Both the position numbers and the translations under genes were made by a program. A model generated the notes under the pieces. The model saw nothing but the letters and a program-made list of their open reading frames with translations. It searched no databases and had not been told where the DNA came from. DNA of 64,000 nt from NCBI GenBank assembly GCA_005281725.1, contig SSBO01000003.1:1387396-1451395 (forward strand), read 5' to 3'. This document shows, one piece after another, positions 52,701 through 64,000 of the stretch. The first letter of the stretch is position 1; every line of letters starts with the position of its first letter. The stretch is from Wuchereria bancrofti. Its lineage: Eukaryota > Nematoda > Chromadorea > Rhabditida > Onchocercidae.

Positions 52701-53009
52701 GCACAGTCCTATTGAGTGTTAATTGATTGCAATTAACAGTAATGAAACCTATCAGAATATCCACAAAAGTACTGTTCGAAGGCTGACTGATCCTAGGAAA
52801 AAATAGGCGACCGCATGTCTGACAAAAATTCCTTATATAATATTATCACAGAAATATTGGAACCACAGTACACAACTTGAAACATGGAAAAAATGAACAC
52901 CGTTAGTAACATTACCATTTGTCAAAAGGTAATATCACTCAGGCTTTAAAGTTTTTGCTCCACCATTGGCAGCCTTATCGTTCATCTATGACCTTTTTGA
53001 ATTACTAAT

Positions 53010-54236
53010 CTATATGAACGATCTGCAGTGACCGATCAAACGTATTGATTTCGGTGATGATGGAGCTTTCTGAGTCTGCTGGCGCAACCGCTTACGTGAA
53101 TCAACATTCATAAATGCTGCAAAAAAAAGGGTGGGAAAGTCAGTGAAATGCAAATCATGGCATTTTCATCTGGACGAAAACTATAATTCTAGCCGGACAG
53201 TATATTCACAAACATACAAATATCGAGTTTTGATTAAAACCAATATTAATTTCACTTGAATGAGGGATTTCCTTCCAGGGAATGTCACGAATTAAAAAAG
53301 ACAAGAGCTGAACTAATAAAGCATTCAATTAGCTCGAATCTCGAGAATCAAATAGTTGTTTCGAAAAAAAAAACGAAGGTACCCTACTGGAACCATCTAC
53401 GATTTGCTCCGCAAATAAATATTTAATTTACATCCTCAGACTTTGTCATTATTAGCCATTTCAAAAAATTAAAGAATGTAAGTACCAACCGGTTAGTTTT
53501 GTCTGCTTCTTAGCTATACGTCGTTCTTTGCATTTTGTTAGACTTGATGTAACTGGAAGGACTGGTATTTCTGGACCTGAGCAATCAGATGATACAGAAG
53601 TAGCCAGAGAATCCACATTACAGTTATTATTTTCAACACTGCTACAAGGCATGCAATTCTCAGTTTCACTTGGTGTACAGCGACTGGATAAATAATAGGA
53701 ACTGCGATAGAACTGAGGAACCTGTAATAAATGAAAAATAAAACAGTAACTCGTAATAGCTAAGTAAATACTTTGTAAACTAAGCGCGCATTCTCAAAAC
53801 TTATTTCAACACCAGTGAAGGCTTGCACAAATGGACGGCAACTTAAACTACAGATCAAATTTAATTAAATCCAATTTTAAAAGATATACTGCAATACTAG
53901 AAGTGATATTGAAGCTTGTCTCAGATAAAAATTTATGATGACCTGAAATGCACAACTTACTGATTCGGCCGGAACAGGAGTGAATTCCCACTCCGTGGTG
54001 ATTGCTGATGCGCATGGATTTTCATGCCCGAACAGAACACCCCATCTCCGATGCTGCTCGCGTCGAATTTCGCTCAACTCCTCCGTTAACCACTGATCAA
54101 CATTTTGCGGATCCGGACGTCCAAACAGACACCGTCGAGCACTACGCTTGAGCAATTTCACAGGTCCCATTTTATGAGGAACAGTAACAGCTGCAGTAGC
54201 ATTCACCGGTGTTGATAGAAAAACTGAATCTTCCAT
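53010..54236 (-). CDS. cki: Cip/Kip-type CDK inhibitor, paralogue A (CKI-1-like)
   Basis: Three exons: 54236-53961, 53721-53490, 53116-53010 (TAG); 615 nt, 204 residues. SARRCLFGRP near residues 32-41 is the cyclin-docking motif and closely resembles C. elegans CKI-1. It is followed by a helix (DQWLTEELSEIRREQHRRW), a CDK-contact segment (TTEWEFTPV) and QFYRSSYY, the p27-type FY motif. The middle is Ser/Asn/Cys-rich with SP/TP sites. Across the exon 2/3 junction lies QTKLTAFM, a p21-like PCNA-binding motif, then DSRKRLRQQ as likely nuclear signal. Expected role: nuclear inhibitor of G1 CDKs, cell-cycle exit and quiescence. A 30-residue N-terminal extension precedes the usual start of the domain. 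About 9.8 kb of upstream DNA contains no other gene. Confidence 0.9.
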
Positions 54237-57200
54237 TGAATTTACCAGATAATCGAGGATGGCAGGAAAATTAGGAATTATAATAAGCGATATACTTTTC
54301 AGATTCTTTATTTCTGCTCTTGTTGCAAAGGTACAGGAATGATTAATAAACTGAAAATCATATTTGATATAAGTAAACTACATAGATCAGACACAACTTC
54401 GCATGTAATAAGTAACCAAAACAAACGAGTCAAATCGTTGAAGCAAATTCCAAAAATCTAACATAAATTTAATTTCAGAATGCATGATAATTTTATTTTA
54501 CCCATGTAAAGAACAATCATTTTTGCTTTAAAACAATTTTTTTTAGTAAAAATGAAGCGCTAAAGAGTCCAAAAATATGAATAACCGTTCCATTTCCAAA
54601 TTATTTAATTAACTGTGCGCTCGTGTAATTCAAGTACCAGTTATTCGTCCTATCCTTTTGGAAGTTGAAAATGAACCTAATAATCCGAGATATCCAAGAA
54701 AATATGACAGATGTGAACAGCTTGGGAAATTAAGCAATCAGAAAGCTGTGTAAAGCAGTAAATCAAGCATGACCGGGAAGAGATTATAATATTGAAGCCA
54801 TATGGCCTCAGATAATAAGGACGCAAAGAGATGGGCCGGGCAAGGGTTAGGACAAGGAATGACATTTAGTCGAGGAGAGAGGAGAAAGGGGCATGGAAAC
54901 TGACTTAATACTAGCTTGAAAAGCATTCATTTTCCTATATATTCAATGACATAACCATAATTCACGCATTAACGATCCCATTATCAATAGGACAATTTAT
55001 CCAGATATTTGCAAGCATAAATCAATCATCTAGATGATATTCAATGAGGGAAATATTTACTTAAGTAACATAATAGTAACAGTGTTACTACATTCTGTTC
55101 AAACAGATGTAAGAGTAAGAAGCCTCAAGAAAATGACCCTTTCAACCTATGCTGAACTTCATGCGAAAAAGCGATAAATCCTCTTTAAGCAATAGCAAAT
55201 AGTGTTCTGGTCATTGTGACGGTCAGTTGTTAAAGCAAGTGACTCTATTAGTATCAGTGATAAAAAATAAAGTGCAAAAAGAGAGAGTGGAAGGCAGGAG
55301 TCATCGTCCAGTTGTCCAACAATCTGAACATTTCAGGAAAAAGATTAATTTATAGGGCTGTTAAGAGAGGAGGAGGCAGAAGTTCCCTACAGTTCATATT
55401 GATGGACAACACTGTCCGATCATTGTAAAAGGAGAGGAGGAATGAAGAACGAAATAAAAAAAAAGACGAGAACACGGGTCATCTTATTTGCGAAACCCGA
55501 TAAGAGTTCTCTTCCCTAATTGCCGCGGTATCACTGATTTAATTAGAATAAACAGAATACCATACAGTGATACAGAACGTTTAGTGTGCATTTTTGCAAT
55601 ACGTTAATAGAACTTTTGAATTATTAAAATTGAAATTCAGGAGTACCCTATCCGAAATGCCTAACTAGAATTTTGCTTACGATTTAAAGCCTAAAAGCAA
55701 GCCAGTAAAAGTGAAGAGGAACCAATAAACTTTCGAGAATAGAATAAACACAGTCAACAACTGCTAGAAAATGATTGGGCGGAAATTTGCATGTAGATTC
55801 CATTAACTTGATTTGAATGTTTCTAAAGAATCAGATCAAAAATTTGAAAAAAAAAAATTTACATGACATGAGTCATGAATAAGTTAATTGAGTGAAAAAG
55901 TAAGGTAAACGGGATAAGATGAAACATTAGTTAGCACTGTAGTAGTCATAGGTGAGATAATCACAGGTGAGGTAGTAGTCAGTGCACATGTCGTCTAAAT
56001 TAGAACATTAATAAGTGATATTCCATAGAGATACACATTCGAGCAGGTTTGCATTTATAGAACATGAAATTGCGGCAGCTCAATTTAACTGATTGATCAA
56101 TCGATGGTGTTAACAGTAGTGATTGTGACAATGACAGTGATAATGATAGAGGTAGTGAGTGAAAGAGGCAGCGGGAAGTGACAGATATCGGTTGTTAACA
56201 GTAACAGAAGTTGTAGCAATGTATGTGTCAGCATATGTGGTCATTACGCAGGTAATGTAAGCAAAGAAGGGCAATCAGATAAGGGTCATTGGGGTCAAGT
56301 GGACAGTTGACCAACACAACGACGCACTACCTCACTATGCCGACTGGCTGCTTTCCCGCACTCAGCAATGCACTCCTTCCCGATGGAACACAACGACGAA
56401 CCACCTCCTCTTCACAGCACCTCCCTTTCCTTTTGCTCGCTATCCTCTCTCTTCATCGATCTCCTCCATCTTTCACTCCATCTCTCTTCCACTAACAAAC
56501 TGCCATCTCTCCAGAGATGCTCTCCTTCTCCTCTCCACCCCTCCATCTCTTTATCTCTTCCCATCACAACACCTATTACTTTCAACTTCATTCACAGAAA
56601 GCACTCACGTAAAAATGTAGTCGTCTGCATTCTCCCCAATTTCTGTTCTATTTTCACTGCACATAAAGAAAGGGAAAAGTTGGCACATAACCAAGAAAAC
56701 GTGAAGCGCAGATGTGCGAGCTACCGCCCTTATCAGTATCGTGCATATTATGTGATGTCCACTTGCAATCAGCAATGCAGCACCATTTATTTGAGCATTG
56801 CTGATAAGTGAATGGCAAATCGTATCGATGGTGATAATAAGAGATCAATCAGTGATATGTGGAATCATGGGAAATTTATCAGCATGCTGCCGCTACTACT
56901 GTTGATAACAACTGATAATTCTTAGCAGCTAATATATGACTATTTGCTAGAACTTTCAGATGAACGGTGCAGCAGATGCAACGTGATAGCTATCAGTTAA
57001 GAAATAACATTAGGAACTCTTCGTCTGATGATCGATGCATTATGATTGCTTTTTTTCGATAGGGAATTCCCAGAGGTTTGTTTAAGGAAGCATGAATGGA
57101 TGGATGGTTGCCAAAAGAGCGCAATAAAGTGATATGAAGCTGCCAAAAGAAAAGGAGAAAGAAGGGTAGCTAGTACTGAAGCATGGTAATATGACAGGGA

Positions 57201-57889
57201 GCTTTAGAGTATGATAGGAAAATGTGATCTCGTTAAGGTGGTCGAAACAGAACGAAAGATCAAGAAGGACTGATTTGTGCAAGCATACAACTAACTAGTT
57301 GTTATCATCCTTTGAGTTGAGGATGCTTGTGTTTCCTTGTTTTTCTCCTCTCTTTGATAACTATCATCTTAAACAATAACACTGTCACAGTTGTCAGCTC
57401 TCCAAAAACACACAATTTTTTTTTTTTCTTCTGAAGAAAAAGATGGAATTGTTTTTTCTATGTGAGTAAACGAGCGCGCGCGCAAAAAGTACAGTTGGTG
57501 AGGACAGTCGAACAGATAAACAGACAGACGGACGGACGGAGTTGTTTGCTATGTGGAAAAGAAGGGAAAATATTAGATGGTAGCAGCTTTTTGTGCTTCT
57601 TTTTCCCTTCCCGTGTATATAACTTTGTTTGGGTAAAAGTTACTGTCCAACGAAGTTGTTTATAAGAGAAGAAGCATTATTTTGCATGCATAAAAAGGCA
57701 TCTATTGTTTGGGATATGCTATGAATATGTGGGTGTGGGTAAGAGTATGGGTATGAGTAAGGGTAAGTGTAAGAGTGACGAGTGAATAAAGAATGAAGGA
57801 AGGGGTTAGTTGTTTACAGCTATTCGATGATCTATCTACCAATCTATCCATGTGGGCTCGCTCCATCAAGGAACTTGTTCCCTCACCAG

Positions 57890-57900
57890 TTTTGGCGCCA
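57890..57900. promoter_or_regulatory. E2F-like TTTTGGCGCCA
   Basis: Matches the E2F core TTTSGCGC and is a GGCGCC palindrome. It is 3.65 kb upstream of the CKI-A start. One of a loose cluster (see 60216-60574 and 63385). Confidence 0.35.
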
Positions 57901-58324
57901 TATTAGTCTCTTGAAGATTTCAAAGGGAAAGAAATTTCATTGTTCCATCATAGGACAAATGCATAAAGTTCCAGGGAGCACTATTTGATAGAGTGCCATT
58001 AGAAATTATCAATCCGGAATGGAAAAACAGAATACTGGAAATGAAAATTGCTAAAAGAATATCTGGTATACATCCATGTATATATCCATGGAAACGGAAT
58101 TTAAAATAGTAAACATTAAAATAATCTCTTAGAGGCATATGTTGTAATTTTCTTCACATTAATGAATACCTTATTTCACTTTCAATACAGTTGCTTAACA
58201 ATACTAAAAGTAACATCTAAAGTAAGTGGAATTGAATCTGTTTACTGGAAGATCCAATAAAAGTTATTTGAGGAATAAAAATTTCATTCAAGTCCTAAAT
58301 TCTCTACAGTACGAAACAGTATGA

Positions 58325-58343
58325 TGATATGATATGATATGAT
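58325..58343. repeat. (GATAT)n pentanucleotide repeat
   Basis: Between three and four GATAT units; also a run of GATA motifs. Short and possibly polymorphic. Confidence 0.7.
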
Positions 58344-58475
58344 AAACAAGGAAAGCGAATTGCGCACGCGCTAAAGTAAGACATAATGGGACTAGTTCTG
58401 GCGATCTTTTTCCTTCTTGTTCTTTTCTCTCATTAATTTCATTTAACACGATCGACATCAATTGTTTTTGTTTGT

Positions 58476-58547
58476 ACATATACATACATATGTATGTGTG
58501 TGTATGTGTGTGTGTGTGTATGTGTGTGTGTGTGTGTATGTGTGTGA
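58476..58547. repeat. (GT)n / TATG microsatellite
   Basis: About 70 bp of GT repeats with TATG interruptions, preceded by a TACATATACATACATATGTA palindromic stretch. Likely polymorphic. Confidence 0.9.
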
Positions 58548-60073
58548 CACAAATATAGAGTGATATACATCGAATTCAACCTACCACCTTTCGGCCTCCT
58601 TCTCCTAATTGTTTCCTACTTAATTAAATTTAATTTAGTTCAATTCAATTCATTTCACTATTAATGGCATTTTGCAAACGACTCTTTTGCTTAAATAACA
58701 GGAAACAAACAAAGGATCACATTCTATCTCATATAATAAAAGCTTAAGCAATGAGTGAATTTATTTAATGATATTCGAATTTGTTTTGTTTACACAATTT
58801 AATATTTAATTCTGATCATTGTTTGACTGGCCAATATAAATTTTATACATAATATTGACCATCTGGCCATGTCCTTCTATATTTATATAGATAGCATGTG
58901 TATGACCTCCAATTTAATAATAATCCCTAATGATTGTTGTATATCCAGGAAATCGGAAACACTTTGACAAAAAAAAAAACGGAAAAATCTATTCGAAAAA
59001 AGTGCCGAGCGGTGTTTTTCAATAATTGTCGATCAAAATATTCAGAATCTAATGTGATAAGGTGATAAAGGATCGTATTATACGTAGAAGTAGTAAATAA
59101 AAGACATTAAATGATTCAGAGGAAAATGTGACAAAACATAACACACTGTTAAAATTTGATCATTTCTTTTCAAATTCAAGGATAATATATGATTGTGATA
59201 ATTTATGGATTAGGGATAATATCTAAAATTTAATTAAAAATATTTTTAAAAATTTTGTATTCTGTTTAAATTGATATCGTCGTTGAACATCGAATTTTTT
59301 AATTAACTTGAAGAAAAATTGGGAACACAGAAACGATGTTCGAATACTTTAGAAATGAAATTCCTCTAAAATATCAATGCAGGCCTATTTGCGCTTGCAT
59401 AATACCACAAATCAAATTAGGTCATGGTCGACTACAACTACTACTTTCCTTATTTTGCTATGCAAAATTTTTTTGAATAGATTTTCAAACAACAATTAAT
59501 ACTAGAAAGTGATAAGTGTAAAATTGAGATCTGGTCAAGAGAATAGAAAGATGATGCAATGGTCATTCTAATTTTATTGCTTATTTATGGCTTATTATTA
59601 ATCTGTTTACGATACTAAGAAATTAATGTAACAAATTTTCCAGTGATCATTGAGCTATATAGAGACTATTGCGCAATATCCATAAGATTGAAATTTTAAT
59701 TCCTAATAGCTAGACAACATCTTCACCATAGTTCAACTTCAACTGGTCATCTATCATCGAATTTGAAAAAAAAAATTTAAAGAAAATAATAATTTATGTT
59801 GTGTTAAAAAGAATCGTTAAATACTGCGTGAAGTATTTACTTTTGTCACGTGAACTTATTTGATACCTTTAACTGTTTTGAAACAAATTTAATATATTTC
59901 GCTTTTTTTTTGCAACAACGCTTCTATTATATGTCCCTCTCCAGGATTGAAAAACTGTTAATGTTCCAGAAAAATATGCACTTCAAACTGAATTTCTCAA
60001 ATAACAATCGATTTCAAAGTATGAAAATGAGAGATGAAATCAAATCTTGAAATTCACTAATTCTGGAAATAAA

Positions 60074-60093
60074 TGCTGCTGCTGCTGCTGCAG
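60074..60093. repeat. (GCT)n trinucleotide repeat
   Basis: Six GCT units in non-coding DNA upstream of CKI-A. There is no surrounding exon, so a polyleucine or polyalanine coding role is unsupported. Confidence 0.85.
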
Positions 60094-60215
60094 TTGTTAA
60101 ACGAAAATTTCATGAATCAAAAGAAAACATTAGGTGTTTTACGTTCTATCATCTTTTCGCTTAATTAAAAATTGAAAGTAATGAGTGAGCATCTGAAGAA
60201 GTATGGTTGAACAGA

Positions 60216-60574
60216 TTGGCGCCAGCTTATAAAAAGGATATGTACAATTCTTTCTAGGCCATGGTCACTGCCACTTCAAATATCTGTTTATGTAAATTAC
60301 AGTTCACTAGTAATCATCAGGTGTACCAGCTTGGCGCCACCTTTTCTTACCTTCTTCCCCTCCTCCCACCTCGTTTCCCCCGAAAAATGTAGGAAGAAGA
60401 TGTATGGGAGATGTGGAACGGGGTTTGGAAAGATTGTCGAGAAGGGCGATAAAAGAAGGAAAGGGTCCGAGATGCAAGGCCACCACTCATTACCATTTCT
60501 ACATTCAATACAACAAATACTTCGAGAGTCAATAAATTATAAGAAATGGAGAAGTGCGCTGATATCCCGCCAAA
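60216..60574. promoter_or_regulatory. Cluster of three E2F-like sites
   Basis: TTGGCGCCA at 60216-60224, TTGGCGCCA at 60331-60339 and TCCCGCCAAA at 60565-60574 (reverse TTTGGCGGGA, a full E2F consensus) fall within 360 bp. Related AGCGCCA and AGGCGCC sequences follow at about 60796 and 63384. The cluster is about 6 kb upstream of CKI-A; the unseen gene to the right could equally be its target. Confidence 0.4.
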
Positions 60575-63500
60575 CTATTCAATTGCCATTTTGAAAATCG
60601 AAAATCGAGAATGACCTTGTTTGTTTCTATTTTACTACAAGGCTATTCTCGCCTTTTGCCCTCAGGCAAAAGTTATCATTTCGAGTTTTTGTCATGTTTG
60701 GAAACCTCCTACAGTTCTTTGAAATTAATTTGATTTGATTGAAATAGAAAACGGTAATTAGAGTTGAAGTCATTGGGATATGATTGTTGAAAAAATAGCG
60801 CCACGGAGCGATAGGAATCCTTCAAATTTGATTACAAAAAAAAGAAATCAGAAATGTGTGTCAACAATTGTGACATCAAAGTAATACTCTCGCATAAATA
60901 TTTCTGAAAAAATTATTTTGCTGAATTATGATTTTTATTTTGTTGTAACAAAGAGTAAATTTTATTATTTGAAAGAATTCTTGTGAAATGGATTTGAAAA
61001 GAATTTTAGAGTTGGAAAGTTCCACAATAGAAATTTTGTAATCAATTGAAGTAGGAAAGAAATAAGCTGGAAGAGGTTAAATAGATGCAATTGTCTTAGG
61101 GAGGCGCTTTTGGTCAGCAAATGAAACTTCCCATTCTTTTACTTAGCACTTACAATAATAAAGTATTTGTTAACTTCTACTATCCACTCTTTATTATTTT
61201 GCTTTCAATTATTCACCTATAATTTTCTATTTTCTCAAATATCTATGTCCTATTTCTCTTTAGTTACTTTATTTAGAATGTTTTATGCTAATTTTAATTC
61301 ATTACAACTGTCCCACACTCATACTTCCAATGTGATGAAGTTATATCCTTTTTTCGTATATTAAACGATGTCTAATTTGTTTTCTACAGCTTTATCTCTT
61401 GCTCTGAATTTTCTTATTTCTAAATTTATTCAAAAATCTTTCATTCTTCTATCTCTTCTACATAATCATAAGAAAAAGAATAAATAAAATCTTTGAGGCT
61501 ATTTTGAGTCTTTGAGAAGATTTCCTATTTGTTTATTTTGATTGTGACTATCATTTCTGATTAGATTATCAAAGTTTATTGATGAAAGAGTGAAAAAAAA
61601 TAAAAATAATTATCATTGTTTCCATTTTTGACAATTGTCGCATAAAGCTCGAAGAGTTTAGACTTGCACAGACAAATGCAAAAAGGGAAGAATGGAGCGG
61701 TGATTTTTTTTTTATTGTAGTAAAATTTGAAGCCATTGTTTCGATGACAAACAATGCTTTTAAATCGAGAAAGTTGTTGCCAAACGCATCAATCATTCGC
61801 TGCAACCGCATTTAAATGGAACAATAATGCGCAGTAAAAGAGACATAATAAATCTATGCTTTTTTTTTTTTTTTTGTCTGTCCAATTAAGATAAACTGGA
61901 ACTGAACGAACAAATAAAATCGAATTTGAATCATCGCTTTGAATTTCACCCCGCATTTGTATCCTTTTATTTATTACTTTTTAACAATTGACAAATTAAT
62001 TTCTAACCAAATTATCCCGCCGCTTTTATTTTATCAATCACAAGTCATTTTCTTTCTCAACAATCTTTTCGCGGTAGTAGCACCAATCATTGGATACTTT
62101 TTGACCATTCATTGATGCATATTTCATGAAAAACTGAATTTTTTGCCTTTGAGCTAAGTTATATATTCAATTCCAATCGTTGAGCAGTTCGAAAACATTC
62201 GAGATTGATCTGTATGATTTACTGATATCATATCTTATCATAGTCCTATGCATATAAGTTCTGGGCATAATTTCATCAGATTCTTAGAAAAAAAAAGCAA
62301 CAATTTAAAGGTAGCAAAAACGAAGCATAATGCAATGGAGAAGTTAGAATAATTTTGAAAAAATTTGATTGATGATACAGAATCAAAAACAATTTCTAGT
62401 TCATTTATAAACAGAAGAAAAAGGTCAAGTGTCGCTTGTAATTAGAGGGCTTGTCAAACATGATGGTAATACAGCATATTACAACAACCCCTTTTTGGAC
62501 GTTCATGTTTGCTGAGGCATATCAATCATTAAAGCGTTCTCCTGTCCGATCGGACATTCCTGATCTTTTTATTGATGCATTCTTCTTCTTCCCTCATCCC
62601 TTTCTTTTCTCTTGAATGAAACTTGACAGGAATGAATCCATGTTGATAGAATGTAAATTTTTGTTTCATCATCTGGAACTTAGATAAATCATCGAAAAGA
62701 AGTCATCTAAAAATGATACTAAATCTATCAATTTTAATTAAATTTATCTTCTTAATCAGTAGAACCAGTAATGCACTAAGTTTGCTTGTTAAAGTTGCAT
62801 TAGCTAAAACTTTTTAATTAAAATCGATAGTTTATTGAAGTTACATCAAATGATAATCACAAATTAGGAATCAGTTTCAAAGTGGCAATAAGTTTATATG
62901 TTCATTTTAAAACAACAAATTAATTTCAAGCTTCTTTCTCTACTTCTCATGCTAAAATATATTTGGTCACAGTTTAATTTAGTCTTTCTTTATCGATCTA
63001 ATTACAATTTTTATTTACGACTAATTCTTGTTATAATAAGCAATTTTTTAATTATTTGATTGTAAAAATATCTCAAATCCTTCATAACGTAGTTAAATTT
63101 GCACATTGTTGGTTATCTTAAAGCGCATCTCATTTTTCTGTGCTGTAAAGTTGCAGTAATGTACTGTGTAAAGTTCGGCTAACAATTTGAGTCAGTTGGC
63201 AAGCCATTGATCATCACACCCTCCATTTAAAATATATCTTTAGATTATTTGAAAAAAAAAAAAAAATCTATACTATAGCGCCTTCTAGTCGCTATCATTT
63301 TTTTGGCGTCTTGTTTTGCCTTAGGCGTCATTGATCCGATAATGGACATTGTATAATTTAACATGACATATCAAATTACTTAGAGGCGCCAACAAGCTTG
63401 CAAAAGTTTGAGCAAAAAAAAAAAAAAAAAAGAAAGGAAATTTTGGTTAAAAAAACTTTACGGATCTACTTACTTCTCTTTTGGTTTTTGGAATTTGTAA

Positions 63501-64000
63501 TTATAAATGTTTAGATTTTCGTTTTTAGTCTACTTTAATGTGTAATTTTATTCCCGAACTATTAGGAAAACAAAAGTGACCAAAGACTATCATCGAATAA
63601 ACTGAAAATTACAAATGCAATGATGAAAGTAAAATTTAAATTTGCCAGTGTTTAACAACTCTGACAATTTGAACGAGAAGCAAAATAATTAAACAAAATA
63701 GTTTAACACTATGCATAAGCTTATTTTCCATTTTCATCAATTTTCATTGAAGAAAAATTACACTGAATGATTAATCTTTAGTCAGATTTTTTTTTTTGGA
63801 GATTTCGAGATTAACAACTTTTCAAGGATTGGAATGTTTGGTATATCTTTTTGAATTTTGCAGAAATTCTTGAAAATTTTTTTTCTTAAAAAAAATTTCA
63901 AAAAAAAAAAAATTCTAAAAAAAAAAGGTTTTATTCCAAATTTTATATCATTGCGACACTTTGCAAACGAAACCAATTGAGTAATACTCGAGATATTAAA

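Larger units (their letters stand above)
44634..53009. promoter_or_regulatory. 8.4 kb spacer between the two CKI genes
   Basis: Upstream DNA of CKI-B and downstream flank of CKI-A. It contains pyrimidine-rich DNA (about 45000-45260), an E2F-like GGCGGGAAA (45383-45391), the 54-bp minisatellite (45561-46122), the fold-back element (46401-46741), an 11-bp inverted repeat GGCTTTCCAAA/TTTGGAAAGCC (47036-47046, 47103-47113) and GGCGCC at 50555-50560. I see no supportable exon; open frames of 60-80 codons lack splice signals or starts. Confidence 0.5.
54237..64000. promoter_or_regulatory. 9.8 kb upstream region of CKI-A, no gene seen
   Basis: No exon chain was found to the window end. Contents: CT-rich DNA around 56370-56600 with a chance 147-codon frame, (GT)n at 58476-58547, (GATAT)n near 58325-58343, (GCT)n at 60074-60093, purine-rich DNA near 60380-60480 and a scatter of GGCGCC or GGCGGGA sites between 57.9 and 63.4 kb. 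The size suits the long developmental control regions known for cki genes in nematodes; that role is inference. Confidence 0.5.

Noticed and set aside
55968..55978. TGAGGTAGTAG, identical to the first 11 bases of let-7
   Set aside because: The following bases do not match any let-7 family member I know, and the flanks do not fold into a long hairpin. It sits in a GTGA/GTAG-rich stretch where such a match is likely by chance.
56368..56811. 147-codon open frame, plus strand
   Set aside because: It lies in CT-rich low-complexity DNA, giving a Ser/Leu/Pro-biased peptide, with no recognisable domain or splice context. The overlapping frames 56289-56495 and 56654-56848 are equally unconvincing.
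57727..57785. GGGTAAG/GGGTATG repeats as interstitial telomere sequence
   Set aside because: Nematode telomeres are TTAGGC; these are degenerate G/T-rich repeats.
60331..60594. 87-codon frame with Lys/Arg-rich centre
   Set aside because: Purine-rich DNA gives this bias on the plus strand; the antisense frame is just as open, and there are no splice signals or homology I recognise.
1..64000. tRNA, rRNA, bacterial or Wolbachia-derived genes
   Set aside because: No tRNA-like arms, rRNA blocks or uninterrupted bacterial-type ORFs were seen on either strand.

Overview
The window is nuclear DNA of a nematode. It is very AT-rich, every protein gene is split into many short exons, and most 3' splice sites read TTTCAG or close variants. 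It carries an MLT-10 moulting protein (a nematode-restricted family) and two neighbouring CKI genes (two linked cki genes are also found in Caenorhabditis elegans). A parasitic clade III or filarial worm is my best guess from base composition and gene style, but the sequence does not prove a species. There are no bacterial operons, rRNA or tRNA genes, CRISPR arrays or intact transposons.

Layout. Positions 1-31.7 kb are gene-dense, with eight-to-ten-fold shorter spacers than the right half. In order: the 3' part of an mlt-10-like gene (+); a gene for a secreted Cys-rich, Ser/Thr-rich protein (-, 4.0-7.35 kb); a second secreted Cys-containing protein (+, 9.3-11.5 kb); a complete 27-exon P-glycoprotein/ABCB transporter (-, 11.86-22.29 kb); a complete 14-exon CPEB translational regulator (+, 24.6-29.85 kb); and a Ly-6-like, probably GPI-anchored, surface protein (-, 30.4-31.65 kb). 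Genes alternate in strand, giving convergent 3' ends (2.4-4.0, 11.5-11.9, 29.9-30.4 kb) and divergent shared promoters (7.35-9.3 and 22.3-24.6 kb).

Positions 31.7-64 kb are gene-poor. The only well-supported genes are two Cip/Kip-type CDK inhibitors on the minus strand (41.57-44.63 and 53.01-54.24 kb), each with about 8-10 kb of non-coding DNA upstream. That DNA holds a 54-bp minisatellite, a 341-bp fold-back element, microsatellites, pyrimidine-rich tracts and scattered GGCGCC / GGCGGGAAA sites resembling E2F targets.

I rebuilt gene structures by hand from splice signals. Each multi-exon model closes in frame with matching intron phases, which is the main reason for confidence. Functionally the window mixes cuticle/moulting, secreted and surface proteins, xenobiotic efflux, germline translational control and cell-cycle exit; I see no evidence that these act as one system. 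The most interesting single observation is that both CKI paralogues encode a p21-type PCNA-binding (PIP-like) motif that is split by a phase-1 intron at exactly the same codon.
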